A DNA stretch of 6,222 bases from Piscirickettsiaceae bacterium (GTDB lineage: Bacteria > Pseudomonadota > Gammaproteobacteria > Thiomicrospirales > Thiomicrospiraceae). Location: NCBI GenBank assembly GCA_021767305.1, contig JAASTL010000065.1:1-6222 (forward strand), in the 5' to 3' direction. Shown piece after piece: positions 1 to 6,222 of this stretch; within the stretch, counting starts at the first letter, position 1, and each line of letters starts with the position of its first letter. The notes beneath the pieces were generated by a model. The model did not search any database. It had not been told where the DNA came from and saw only the letters and a list, made by a program, of their open reading frames with translations. The position numbers and the translations under genes were made by a program.

Positions 1-970
1 CCGCATCCATTGTGAAATAGACCTCAACTCCTTGCTCCCTTAATTGCCAAATCTTATGCATGGCGGCAACCGATTCTGCCTGCCAATATAGAATAGGCGG
101 CCAAGTGGCAATCATGGTTGCATGCATACTCAGTGCATTGTGCTCGGCAGTCTGTCCGAGAGTAGTAAAGTCTTTATTCAGCACGGCTTGATGAATGATT
201 TCTACATCACGATTGGCCTGTTTAGGCCAAGCTTCATAGAGTGCGCAGGTGTTCACGGTATTTTGCATACCTGCAGTGGAGCTTACAGGCTTTTCTTTAA
301 CATCAATTTCCAATAAGCCAATACAGAACTCCGGCCATATGGTGCTGATAGGCTCTGCGTAGCTATCCATTCCATCGTCTGCTTTGCCCTGGTGCCACAT
401 GGCAAAACCAGAAAACAGGGAACGACTCGCGCTGCCACTGCCCATACGAGCTAATAGTGAGAGCATTTCTAAAGAGAGTTGCCAATCAAACAGGTCATTC
501 AGGGCTAACATGAGCGCTGCATAACCTGATGCAGATGAGGCCAAGCCAGCCGCCGTTGGAACAGTGTTGATGGTCTCGACTTTAAAATAGACACTCGGCG
601 AACGGAAGTGGTTTAAAAACTCACTTAAACGTTTGGCAAAAGTGACCTCATTGGAAAGCTGTTCGCCATTTAGATAAATTGCGTCTTGTTGATGTTCTGC
701 TGCTAGCAAGCTTATCTGTGTTTCGGTACCTAAATCAGGCAAGCTAATGGAAAGGCTACTATTGGTTGGTAAATTTAATACTGGTTCGCGTTTACCCCAA
801 TATTTACTCAGCGCAATATTCACTGGCGCTTTGCCAACCCCGAGTGATTTTTTGGCCAGCAACGGTTTTTGATTGGCAGAGTGGTTAAGTACTTGAGTTA
901 CAAACTCTTGTTGGCGGGCAAAGTTTGCTTCCTGAGAGAGTTTATCTGCGGGCTTAGCTGAAATTGTCAT
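1..970 (-). CDS. mvaD: Diphosphomevalonate decarboxylase, 3' end cut by window edge
   Basis: This enzyme carries out the ATP-dependent decarboxylation of mevalonate-5-diphosphate to isopentenyl diphosphate, the last committed step of the cytosolic mevalonate pathway. I translated 323 intact codons from the ATG at 970 to the window edge. Family motifs seen in order are APVNIALSKYWGKRE (residues 48-62), the ATP-binding loop PTAAGLASSASGYAA (138-152), MGSGSASRSLFSGF (176-189, with the catalytic-site Arg183), and YFTMDA at the edge, where Asp322 matches the family's catalytic Asp. The C-terminus lies outside the window. The start follows the second kinase's stop by 3 nt, and an AAAAGG ribosome site 8 nt upstream sits inside that gene's last codons, so the two are probably translationally coupled. 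About 38 residues precede the APVN motif, more than the roughly 10 usual in the family; no ATG lies closer to the motif. Identification is firm; the start is fairly firm. Confidence 0.95.
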   Translation of the reverse strand, partial: MTISAKPADKLSQEANFARQQEFVTQVLNHSANQKPLLAKKSLGVGKAPVNIALSKYWGKREPVLNLPTNSSLSISLPDLGTETQISLLAAEHQQDAIYLNGEQLSNEVTFAKRLSEFLNHFRSPSVYFKVETINTVPTAAGLASSASGYAALMLALNDLFDWQLSLEMLSLLARMGSGSASRSLFSGFAMWHQGKADDGMDSYAEPISTIWPEFCIGLLEIDVKEKPVSSTAGMQNTVNTCALYEAWPKQANRDVEIIHQAVLNKDFTTLGQTAEHNALSMHATMIATWPPILYWQAESVAAMHKIWQLREQGVEVYFTMDA

Positions 971-973
971 AGG

Positions 974-2008
974 TTAAACCTTTTGTGTATGGGCGCCCTG
1001 TATGGCAATCGTAATGTCGATTCTTGGGTAGATTTGTAATAGGGTGTCTATAGATTCAGAGCATTGTTCCGGGTGTCCAAAAGTAATGACACAGTCACCT
1101 AAACCAGAACCGGATATTTTGGCTGCCATCACGGTTTTACATGTTTTAACGGCGTTGATGATTTTGTCTAAGGTGTTATCGCTTACGCCTAATTGCACCA
1201 TTAAATCTTGGAAGCGTAGGCAGGCTTGGTAAAAGCTCGATAAATCCTTTTGCTGCAAGGCTAAATATGCTTTTTTAGTGATTTGTGCCATAGCGCGATA
1301 GAGCATTTCCAATTCATTAGGTTTGTGCTGCCACTGCTCTGCAACCATTGCTAATACCTCTGCAGTGGGCGTTTTATAGCCAGAATAGAGCAGCGTTAAT
1401 GGAAGCTCAATAGGCACTTTTTCAATGGTTGGCGTAGCGTTATTTTGGTTTTGAGGTTGATAGTAGATAACACCGCCATATAAGCTTGCTGCTAAATCGG
1501 TACCTGAGCCACGGCCTTGAATATCTAAAATGATTTTATGCCCCATTTTAAATAGAGATAGTGCATCATGCTCTGTTTGGGTAATGTTATTTAAGCCGCT
1601 TAACATAGCAGCCAAAACGGCAGCAGAACTCCCCAAACCAATGGTTGATGAGAATTCACTCTCTATTTTGATATCCAGTCCTCTACCCATTGCGGTGAGG
1701 GGTGTTTGAAAGGCTTGTAATGCCGCAATGACAAAACTGAGTTTAGGGTGCAAAGTGATTTGATCAATTTGAGTGTGATGCGAACCTAAGACCGAATCAA
1801 TATTTATTGCCCTGTCTGAACGTTGCTGCCAATGGATTCGCACCCATTGGTTCACCGCACAAGCCAACGCTGGATGACCATAGACCACGCTGTGCTCACC
1901 AATCAACATGGTATTGGCTGGCGCTTGGCTCAACCACTGTTGTCGCGTTTTTGCATCTTTAATGTGTGAGTTCTGCACACTCTCTGAGACAGAATTATTG
2001 GTGATCAC
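974..2008 (-). CDS. GHMP-family kinase, probable phosphomevalonate kinase
   Basis: A 344-residue GHMP-superfamily kinase, probably phosphorylating mevalonate-5-phosphate to mevalonate-5-diphosphate. Motif 1 is APANTMLIGEHSVVYGHPAL (29-48), the ATP loop is GLGSSAAVLAA (124-134), the catalytic-Asp region is GRGSGTDLAASLYGG (165-179, Asp171), and motif 3 is KISGSGLGDC (297-306). The GSGxDLAxSxYGG pattern is closer to phosphomevalonate kinases, while GEHSVVYG looks like mevalonate kinase, so the step is assigned mainly by elimination. Motif 1 has Asn32 where mevalonate kinases carry a conserved Lys (APGK). The GTG start is chosen because AGGAG lies 9 nt upstream. The first 14 nt overlap the upstream kinase gene and mvaD follows after 3 nt, so this sits within the operon. 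It could instead be the mevalonate kinase, or have a variant specificity. Confidence 0.85.
   Translation of the reverse strand: MITNNSVSESVQNSHIKDAKTRQQWLSQAPANTMLIGEHSVVYGHPALACAVNQWVRIHWQQRSDRAINIDSVLGSHHTQIDQITLHPKLSFVIAALQAFQTPLTAMGRGLDIKIESEFSSTIGLGSSAAVLAAMLSGLNNITQTEHDALSLFKMGHKIILDIQGRGSGTDLAASLYGGVIYYQPQNQNNATPTIEKVPIELPLTLLYSGYKTPTAEVLAMVAEQWQHKPNELEMLYRAMAQITKKAYLALQQKDLSSFYQACLRFQDLMVQLGVSDNTLDKIINAVKTCKTVMAAKISGSGLGDCVITFGHPEQCSESIDTLLQIYPRIDITIAIQGAHTQKV
979..984 (-). promoter_or_regulatory. Ribosome binding site for mvaD
   Basis: On the minus strand AAAAGG lies 8 nt before the mvaD ATG and overlaps the last codons of the preceding kinase gene. It supports the ATG at 970 as the real start despite the unusually long N-terminus this gives MvaD. 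Confidence 0.55.
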
Positions 2009-3077
2009 GGCATCTCACTCCTAAGGTTTCAATGCTGATAGCTTGGTAACTATAACCATATTCCTCACATAGGGATTTTGGTTCTGAGTCACTCAGGTAT
2101 AACACCACCCCGGCAGCATTACCTTTAACAGCACCAGAGCCACAGACCTTGGCAACGCCACTAAATTTTTGCGTAAGTTTAGCAATAAATTCAGCGACCA
2201 CATGCGGAACCACGCCGATTTTTTCTAATAAGCTTTGGTTGCGGGTAATTGCTTGCTGAATTTGAGCTAGGTTTTGCGCTGCTAGCCCATTCAGCAAACT
2301 TGATGTTGTGCTATTAAATTGCTGCCATAATTCAGCATCGCCCTGGAAATTATTTCTAACCTGTAAAACCGCTTCTCCCGTTGTACTTAGTGGTTCGCCA
2401 GTATCAATCAACCAGCCGGATAAATTCTTAAATGAATGGCTTTTTAGGGGTTGATTCATGCGATATTCAATCAAACCACCTTGCTGGATGGTAATAGGGT
2501 CTAAACCGCTCGATTTTCCATGTTGACGAGACTCTATTGTTCTTGCTAAATCGAGGATGTTATGGTGCTCAGGCTGTTCATCTAGCGATTGCATTAAAGC
2601 ATATAAAACACTCAGAATAATTGATGCGGAACTGCCCAGCCCCCTGCCTACTGGAATTTCAGAAGAGATACTTAACGCCCAATTACCTGAAGCTAAGGGA
2701 AATTGTTGATTGAAGATGCCAATGCAACAAATGATTAAGTCTTCTGGGTGGTTTAAGACCTGATCAATAGAGAGTTGGTTGGCTAAAAACTGGTTATAAC
2801 GTGTTTCAATCTGCTCAAATTTTGTTAACCACTCGGTATGACTGAAATATTGTGAGCGACCAAAATCCTTCAAGTCGATTTGGAATTGGGTTACAAGGTT
2901 ATTAGGGTTATTATCTTGATTAACTGAAAACTCAGCATGGCAATGGCTAAATAGAGGTAAAGCAATACTTAGAGCAGGGCAGTGGTATAAAATCGAATGT
3001 TCACCAGAAAGAATAAGTTTTGCCGGCGCAGAACATGAAAATGTTAGTTTGGAAGGCTTGATCATCTGTTTGACCAT
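1995..3077 (-). CDS. GHMP-family kinase, probable mevalonate kinase
   Basis: A 360-residue GHMP kinase that probably phosphorylates mevalonate to mevalonate-5-phosphate with ATP. Motif 1 is SAPAKLILSGEHSILY (16-31) and keeps Lys20 of the APGK-type signature. The ATP loop IPVGRGLGSSAS (141-152) and HGKSSGLDP (186-194, probable catalytic Asp193, with Glu182 just upstream) match the mevalonate kinase patterns IPxGxGLGSSA and HGxPSGxD. DTGEPLSTTGEAV (225-237) resembles the family's DTGxxxST segment. Motif 3, CGSGAVKGNAAG (312-323), departs from the usual GAGGGG form. These points favour it over its neighbour as the mevalonate kinase. The first ATG at 3077 lacks a good ribosome site; a second in-frame ATG at 3065 gives MIKPSK and has a weak GATGG 8 nt upstream, so the start is uncertain by four codons. 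The 3' end overlaps the next gene by 14 nt. Being a paralogous kinase with swapped function is the main alternative. Confidence 0.85.
   Translation of the reverse strand: MVKQMIKPSKLTFSCSAPAKLILSGEHSILYHCPALSIALPLFSHCHAEFSVNQDNNPNNLVTQFQIDLKDFGRSQYFSHTEWLTKFEQIETRYNQFLANQLSIDQVLNHPEDLIICCIGIFNQQFPLASGNWALSISSEIPVGRGLGSSASIILSVLYALMQSLDEQPEHHNILDLARTIESRQHGKSSGLDPITIQQGGLIEYRMNQPLKSHSFKNLSGWLIDTGEPLSTTGEAVLQVRNNFQGDAELWQQFNSTTSSLLNGLAAQNLAQIQQAITRNQSLLEKIGVVPHVVAEFIAKLTQKFSGVAKVCGSGAVKGNAAGVVLYLSDSEPKSLCEEYGYSYQAISIETLGVRCRDHQ
2018..2022 (-). promoter_or_regulatory. Ribosome binding site selecting a GTG start
   Basis: AGGAG on the minus strand sits inside the 3' end of the upstream kinase gene, 9 nt before the GTG at 2008. 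An ATG between them opens a frame that stops after two codons, so GTG is the only sensible start. This is the clearest Shine-Dalgarno sequence in the window. Confidence 0.7.
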
Positions 3078-3082
3078 CTACA

Positions 3083-3143
3083 TTGAGCAGCTAAAATTTT
3101 GCCGGCTAATTAGCTGACTATTTAGATTTACATGCTTGAGCAG
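3083..3143 (-). repeat. Short direct repeat flanking the mvaS-kinase intergenic region
   Basis: CTGCTCAA occurs twice on the minus strand, at 3136-3143 just after the mvaS stop and at 3083-3090 just before the kinase start. The similarity continues imperfectly (GCATGTAAAT against TGTAGAT, with a 3-nt gap). It could be a small duplication, paired protein-binding sites or chance. Confidence 0.35.
3088..3116 (-). other. Intergenic stem-loop upstream of the first kinase
   Basis: On the minus strand CAGCTAA and TTAGCTG form a perfect 7-bp inverted repeat around a 15-nt loop that contains the palindrome GCCGGC. A second palindrome, GCTAATTAGC, overlaps the upstream arm, so alternative folds are possible. 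No T-run follows, so it is not an intrinsic terminator. Its downstream arm ends about 10 nt before the kinase ATG, where a ribosome would bind. Confidence 0.4.
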
Positions 3144-3144
3144 A

Positions 3145-4320
3145 TTAGTCCGCCTTGGCAGTGGCGACATAAATTCTTTTATGCTCTTCAATGCCAGCTA
3201 AGCGAAAAGCACCATGGTTTTGTACAGAAAATTCGGCATTGGCAACGCTGTAATCTGTCTCGTGATAGAACTTTAAGTAGGTTTGGTAGTCGAGCTCTTG
3301 ACGTTCTGCAATTTGTTTTTTGTGATCATTAGTCATGAGAACCGATTCATAGCCGTTTTGCATGATGCCGGTAAAAAACTCTGCCACGCAACCAGAACCA
3401 TAACTAAAGAAACTGACACGTTTACCTTCTAGGTTCTCTTTGACATTGTCTAAAAGTGAGATAAAACCTACAAACAGAGATGCGCTATAACTGTTACCTA
3501 TTATGCGGTTATAAATCTGGCTCGGTAAGGTCTGTGCTTCAAACTCCGCTTGAGAAAGTTTTTCGCCAACCTTTCTGACAAGGGTTTTATGCGCTTTCTC
3601 TGCCATTTTGGTAAACGGAATGTGATAGCAGAAATAATCAATGTCTTTAAAACTGCGACCGGTCTGTTCAGTAAAGTGTTCCCACGCATTCTTTAAGCTG
3701 TTTAAGTAAACCTTGGTTGAATACTTACCATCTACTAGCGCAGTGTGACGGTGATTAGGACGCCAGAAATCCATAACGTCATCGGTGTAGTAACCCGAGC
3801 CGGCTTCAATTTCTAGAATACGCGGTTCTTGAGTAATCAACATGGCTATCGCACCGCACCCCTGAGTTGCTTCACCAGAGGTATCGACATCATATTTTGC
3901 AATGTCAGATGCGATAACGAGAATTTTTTCTTGTGGGTTGGCTTTAACCATGGCGGTTGCCATCTGCAGACCCGCAGCACCGGCATAACAGGCATGCTTA
4001 AGTTCGATTACACGACAACGTTTGGAAAGCCCAAGCAGACCATGAAGGAATACACCTGCTGATTTTGATTGATCCACTCCGGTCTCGGTAGCGAATAGTA
4101 CAGCGGTAACTTCGTCTTTATTGATTTTATCTAGAATAGGTGCGGCAGCTTTGGCAGCGAGGGTAACAGAGTCTTCATCAGGTGGGGCAATCGACATTTT
4201 TTCTTGGCCGATACCAACCGTGTATTTTTCCAGTTCCGTGTCTTTTTCAGCGGCAAAGGTATCTAAACCCAGGAAGTAGCCGGCTGTGGCGAAATGGATT
4301 AAATCAATACCTACTTTCAT
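3145..4320 (-). CDS. mvaS: Hydroxymethylglutaryl-CoA synthase
   Basis: This enzyme condenses acetyl-CoA with acetoacetyl-CoA to give HMG-CoA, the first committed step of the mevalonate pathway. The 391-residue length and N-terminus (MKVGIDLIHF) match bacterial HMG-CoA synthases. The thiolase-fold catalytic triad is complete and at the numbering known from Gram-positive MvaS: Glu79 in FATETGVDQSKSAG, nucleophile Cys111 in ELKHACYAGAAGL, and His233 in CYHIPFTKMAEKA. Further family segments are IGNSYSASLFVGF and FSYGSGCVAEFF near the C-terminal third. The ATG at 4320 is the natural family start, though no good ribosome site precedes it (the nearest GAG is 14 nt upstream, too far). It follows fni after 66 nt and precedes the first kinase gene by 67 nt, the two widest gaps in the operon. 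Nothing suggests damage. Identification is very secure. Confidence 0.98.
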   Translation of the reverse strand: MKVGIDLIHFATAGYFLGLDTFAAEKDTELEKYTVGIGQEKMSIAPPDEDSVTLAAKAAAPILDKINKDEVTAVLFATETGVDQSKSAGVFLHGLLGLSKRCRVIELKHACYAGAAGLQMATAMVKANPQEKILVIASDIAKYDVDTSGEATQGCGAIAMLITQEPRILEIEAGSGYYTDDVMDFWRPNHRHTALVDGKYSTKVYLNSLKNAWEHFTEQTGRSFKDIDYFCYHIPFTKMAEKAHKTLVRKVGEKLSQAEFEAQTLPSQIYNRIIGNSYSASLFVGFISLLDNVKENLEGKRVSFFSYGSGCVAEFFTGIMQNGYESVLMTNDHKKQIAERQELDYQTYLKFYHETDYSVANAEFSVQNHGAFRLAGIEEHKRIYVATAKAD

Positions 4321-4363
4321 ACAATCAATGTTAACTCTGATAAATAAGTCATTTGCATTGGAT

Positions 4364-4389
4364 TAGTCGCTCTACCTTGAGCGGGACTA
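4364..4389 (-). other. Stem-loop over the fni stop codon
   Basis: On the minus strand CGCTC and GAGCG pair perfectly around the 6-nt loop AAGGTA, and TAGT/ACTA outside them add four pairs with a 2-nt bulge. The outer 5' arm begins with the fni stop codon TAG. No T-run follows, so a Rho-independent terminator is unlikely; an mRNA-stability or processing element between fni and mvaS is possible. Confidence 0.4.
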
Positions 4390-5418
4390 GTCTATTAGCA
4401 ACGCTTGGTTTCTATACAAATTGTTAATATGCCCACAGCCTAAAAGAAATTGCGCAGTTTTGAATTCTTGTTGCACTCTTTCGATTTTGGCAATTACATC
4501 AGCAGTAGATGTTTGTGCGGGTTGCAATAAAGGCGCTGCCATACTGCACAATCGGGCGCCCATTATAACAGCTTTTATCATATCTATGCCGTTTCGTATG
4601 CCGCCACTGGCAATAAAATCAGCGCGACTTTGAAATGCTTGGGATATTTTTAAACTCTCTACCGTGGTTAATCCCCAGTCTTGAAAGAGAATGCCTAAAT
4701 CGTTATCGGAACGATGCGCTTCAATTCGGCTCCAAGAGGTGCCGCCACGTCCTGCAATATCAAAATGTTTAATGCCCGCAGCAAGCCCGAGTTCAATATC
4801 TTTTGCCGACAGTCCGGAGCCAACTTCCTTAAGAATAATAGGAACTTCTAACTGTTCGTTAAGGCGGGCGATTTTCTCGGCTAGTTCGGCAAAATTGGTA
4901 TCACCTTCGGGTTGAATCAATTCTTGCAACGGGTTCAGGTGTAAATACAGGGCATCTGCCTGCAAGGTTTCCACGGCACGGCGTGCTTCATCAATACCAA
5001 ACCCATAGTTGAGTTGCACTGCGCCTAAATTGGCAATGAGTGGTACCTGAGGTGCGTATTGACGCAAAGCAAAACTTTGTTTGGCGGCATCATCTACAAT
5101 CATAGCTCTTTGTGATCCAACCGCCATAGGAACCTTACAAACTTCTGCGGCTTCTGCCAGGTGACGATTAATGTCGCCAAGATTATTGGCGGCACCACCG
5201 GTCATAGAGGCAATCATAAAAGGAAAGCTAATTTTCTTGTCTAAAAAACGTGTGCTGCTATCGACCTCGGCAAAATCAAGTTCCGGCAGGGCACGATGAG
5301 ACAAACGAATATCTGCAAAACCTTGCCCACCGCGATCAACTTGCGGGTCTTGAATGACCGCATCTATATGATCCTGTTTACGCTGTGTTAACTGATTTTG
5401 CTGCTTAGTTTGACTCAT
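4387..5418 (-). CDS. fni: Type II isopentenyl-diphosphate isomerase (FMN-dependent)
   Basis: Interconverts isopentenyl and dimethylallyl diphosphate using reduced FMN, supplying both C5 units for isoprenoid synthesis. The 343-residue length is typical, and the type II signatures appear in order: RKQDHID (13-19), PFMIASMTGG (66-75), AVGSQR (99-104), HLNPLQE (160-166, with the Gln/Glu pair that binds substrate and Mg), KEVGSG (198-203), the phosphate/FMN-binding run D220-IAGRGGTSWSRIE to residue 232, and SGGIRNG (271-277) followed by MGARL. It is a TIM barrel unrelated to the type I Nudix isomerase. The ATG at 5418 has only a weak ribosome site (AGAG, 8 nt upstream) lying in the 3' arm of a tiny CTCT-CGC-AGAG hairpin. 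It follows the reductase by 23 nt. Type II isomerases commonly accompany bacterial mevalonate operons, which fits its position here. No missing residues noticed. Confidence 0.97.
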   Translation of the reverse strand: MSQTKQQNQLTQRKQDHIDAVIQDPQVDRGGQGFADIRLSHRALPELDFAEVDSSTRFLDKKISFPFMIASMTGGAANNLGDINRHLAEAAEVCKVPMAVGSQRAMIVDDAAKQSFALRQYAPQVPLIANLGAVQLNYGFGIDEARRAVETLQADALYLHLNPLQELIQPEGDTNFAELAEKIARLNEQLEVPIILKEVGSGLSAKDIELGLAAGIKHFDIAGRGGTSWSRIEAHRSDNDLGILFQDWGLTTVESLKISQAFQSRADFIASGGIRNGIDMIKAVIMGARLCSMAAPLLQPAQTSTADVIAKIERVQQEFKTAQFLLGCGHINNLYRNQALLID

Positions 5419-5441
5419 TGATTTGGCTCTGCGAGAGTGGC

Positions 5442-6222
5442 TTAATTGTGCTGGGCACGTTCAAGTTTGATATGGGCTTGCATCAATTCACCAGGGTTGG
5501 TTTGTGCCGCAAGCAGGGAAAGCTCACCGCAAAATGCCGTTGCCCCTGCGATACAGGCTAGGCGGCGCGCATTGGCACCGGGTTCGGCATCACGATCATT
5601 GCAGCCCAGTAACTCTAAATTCTCCACTACAAAATCCAAGCCCTTACCATTGCCTACGGTGCCGACAATCATGTTCGGTAGGGTGGTTGAGAAATAGAGG
5701 TCGCCATCTGCAGTGACTTCAGCATGGTTAATTGCTTGGGAGCCTTCTACGATATTGGCGGCATCTTGTCCGGTGGCAAGATAGAAACCAAGCAACATAT
5801 TGGCAACATGCGCATTTGCAGTTCTTAATCCGCCAGAAACAATACTTCCGATTAAGTCTTTTTTGATGTGCAGATCAACTAATGCTTCAGGAGTGGTTTT
5901 CAAAAAACGTTGGCAATATTTACGTGGAATAGTGGTTTCGCAAACCACGTATTTACCTCGGCCTAAAATGCCGTTTACGGCAGACACTTTCTTGTCGGTG
6001 CAATAGTTGGCTGAGATAGAGACATACTTTAAATCTTGGTATTCATCTAGCAACCATGGAATGATTTTATCAGCCGCATTGGTCGCCATGTTATGCCCTG
6101 AGGCATCCCCAGTAGTGAATTCTAGGCGCAGGTAGATCAGATTTCCAACGACTTGATGGTGAGTGTCGATTAACTTAGCAAAACGGCTACTTTGCGAAAC
6201 CACGTTTTGTAAGTCTTGGTGA
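5442..6222 (-). CDS. HMG-CoA reductase, class I-like, 5' end cut by window edge
   Basis: This enzyme reduces HMG-CoA to mevalonate with two NAD(P)H, the characteristic step of the pathway. The frame is open to the window edge (HQDLQNVVSQSSRFAK...), so a GTG at 6203 is an internal Val, not the start. Counting from that Val as residue 1, the motifs are TTGDASGHNMA (30-40, cofactor-binding GDAxGxNM), SANYCTDKKVSAVN (64-77, catalytic Lys71), ATGQD (143-147, catalytic Asp147), GTVGNGKGL (181-189) and QAHIKLER (242-249, catalytic His244), ending soon after. NYCTDKK and GTVGxGxGL are class I features, unlike the class II enzymes of many Gram-positive bacteria. The catalytic Glu (TTEG motif) and roughly the first 160 residues are outside. 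It is the most upstream gene seen, so any operon promoter is probably further upstream. Cofactor preference cannot be read here. Confidence 0.95.
   Translation of the reverse strand, partial: HQDLQNVVSQSSRFAKLIDTHHQVVGNLIYLRLEFTTGDASGHNMATNAADKIIPWLLDEYQDLKYVSISANYCTDKKVSAVNGILGRGKYVVCETTIPRKYCQRFLKTTPEALVDLHIKKDLIGSIVSGGLRTANAHVANMLLGFYLATGQDAANIVEGSQAINHAEVTADGDLYFSTTLPNMIVGTVGNGKGLDFVVENLELLGCNDRDAEPGANARRLACIAGATAFCGELSLLAAQTNPGELMQAHIKLERAQHN

Noticed and set aside
122..316. Plus-strand 64-codon frame
   Set aside because: It lies entirely inside the mvaD coding region on the other strand, which has clear family motifs; the translated peptide has no recognisable features.
3132..4062. Plus-strand frames (3132-3332, 3829-4062) and a minus-strand alternative frame (3501-3689) within mvaS
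   Set aside because: The mvaS frame is full length with its catalytic Glu, Cys and His, so the other frames are incidental.
4321..4389. Intrinsic terminator or internal promoter between fni and mvaS
   Set aside because: The hairpin lacks a T-run and no convincing -35/-10 pair was found; the genes look co-transcribed.
5446..6006. Three overlapping plus-strand frames opposite the HMG-CoA reductase gene
   Set aside because: They are antisense to conserved catalytic segments, differ in frame from one another, and show no domain or ribosome site support.
6180..6203. GTG at 6203 as the start of the HMG-CoA reductase gene
   Set aside because: The frame stays open upstream to the window edge, and the N-terminal third of the enzyme with the catalytic Glu motif would be missing; it is an internal Val.
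1..6222. Mobile element, CRISPR array, tRNA or phage-like content
   Set aside because: Coding regions fill nearly all of the window with metabolic genes; no repeat array, transposase motif, tRNA-like fold or integration site was seen.

Overview
The window is one stretch of a mevalonate-pathway operon. All genes lie on the minus strand, so transcription runs from high to low coordinates. In that order they are a class I-type HMG-CoA reductase (5' end cut by the window edge), an FMN-dependent type II isopentenyl-diphosphate isomerase (fni/idi-2), HMG-CoA synthase (mvaS), two GHMP-family kinases best read as mevalonate kinase and phosphomevalonate kinase, and diphosphomevalonate decarboxylase (mvaD, 3' end cut by the window edge). 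Plus-strand reading frames of 60-80 codons all lie wholly or almost wholly inside these genes and look like shadows.

Together the six enzymes convert acetoacetyl-CoA plus acetyl-CoA to HMG-CoA (MvaS), then mevalonate (HMGR), mevalonate-5-phosphate, mevalonate-5-diphosphate, and isopentenyl diphosphate (MvaD). Fni interconverts IPP and DMAPP. Only an acetoacetyl-CoA thiolase is missing; it may lie outside the window or be supplied by a housekeeping thiolase. The synthase, isomerase, decarboxylase and the visible part of the reductase keep their key catalytic residues. The two kinases are more divergent, and which does which step is the main uncertainty.

Layout: 1-970 mvaD (partial); 974-2008 second GHMP kinase; 1995-3077 first GHMP kinase (14-nt overlap with the second); 3078-3144 short intergenic with a hairpin and a direct repeat; 3145-4320 mvaS; 4321-4386 short intergenic, with a hairpin over the fni stop; 4387-5418 fni; 5419-5441 short spacer; 5442-6222 HMG-CoA reductase (partial). 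No gap exceeds 70 bases. I see no RNA gene, mobile element, CRISPR array, clear promoter or intrinsic terminator.

Organism: a bacterium of moderate, slightly AT-leaning composition. The mvaA-fni-mvaS-kinase-kinase-mvaD order, and a proteobacterial feel to the proteins, suggest one of the minority gammaproteobacterial lineages that use mevalonate instead of the MEP pathway (Legionella, Coxiella and some Thiotrichales-type groups are known cases). This placement is inference and low confidence. I do not see an undescribed system here. The points worth a second look are the kinase pair, the MvaD N-terminal extension and the intergenic structure before the first kinase.
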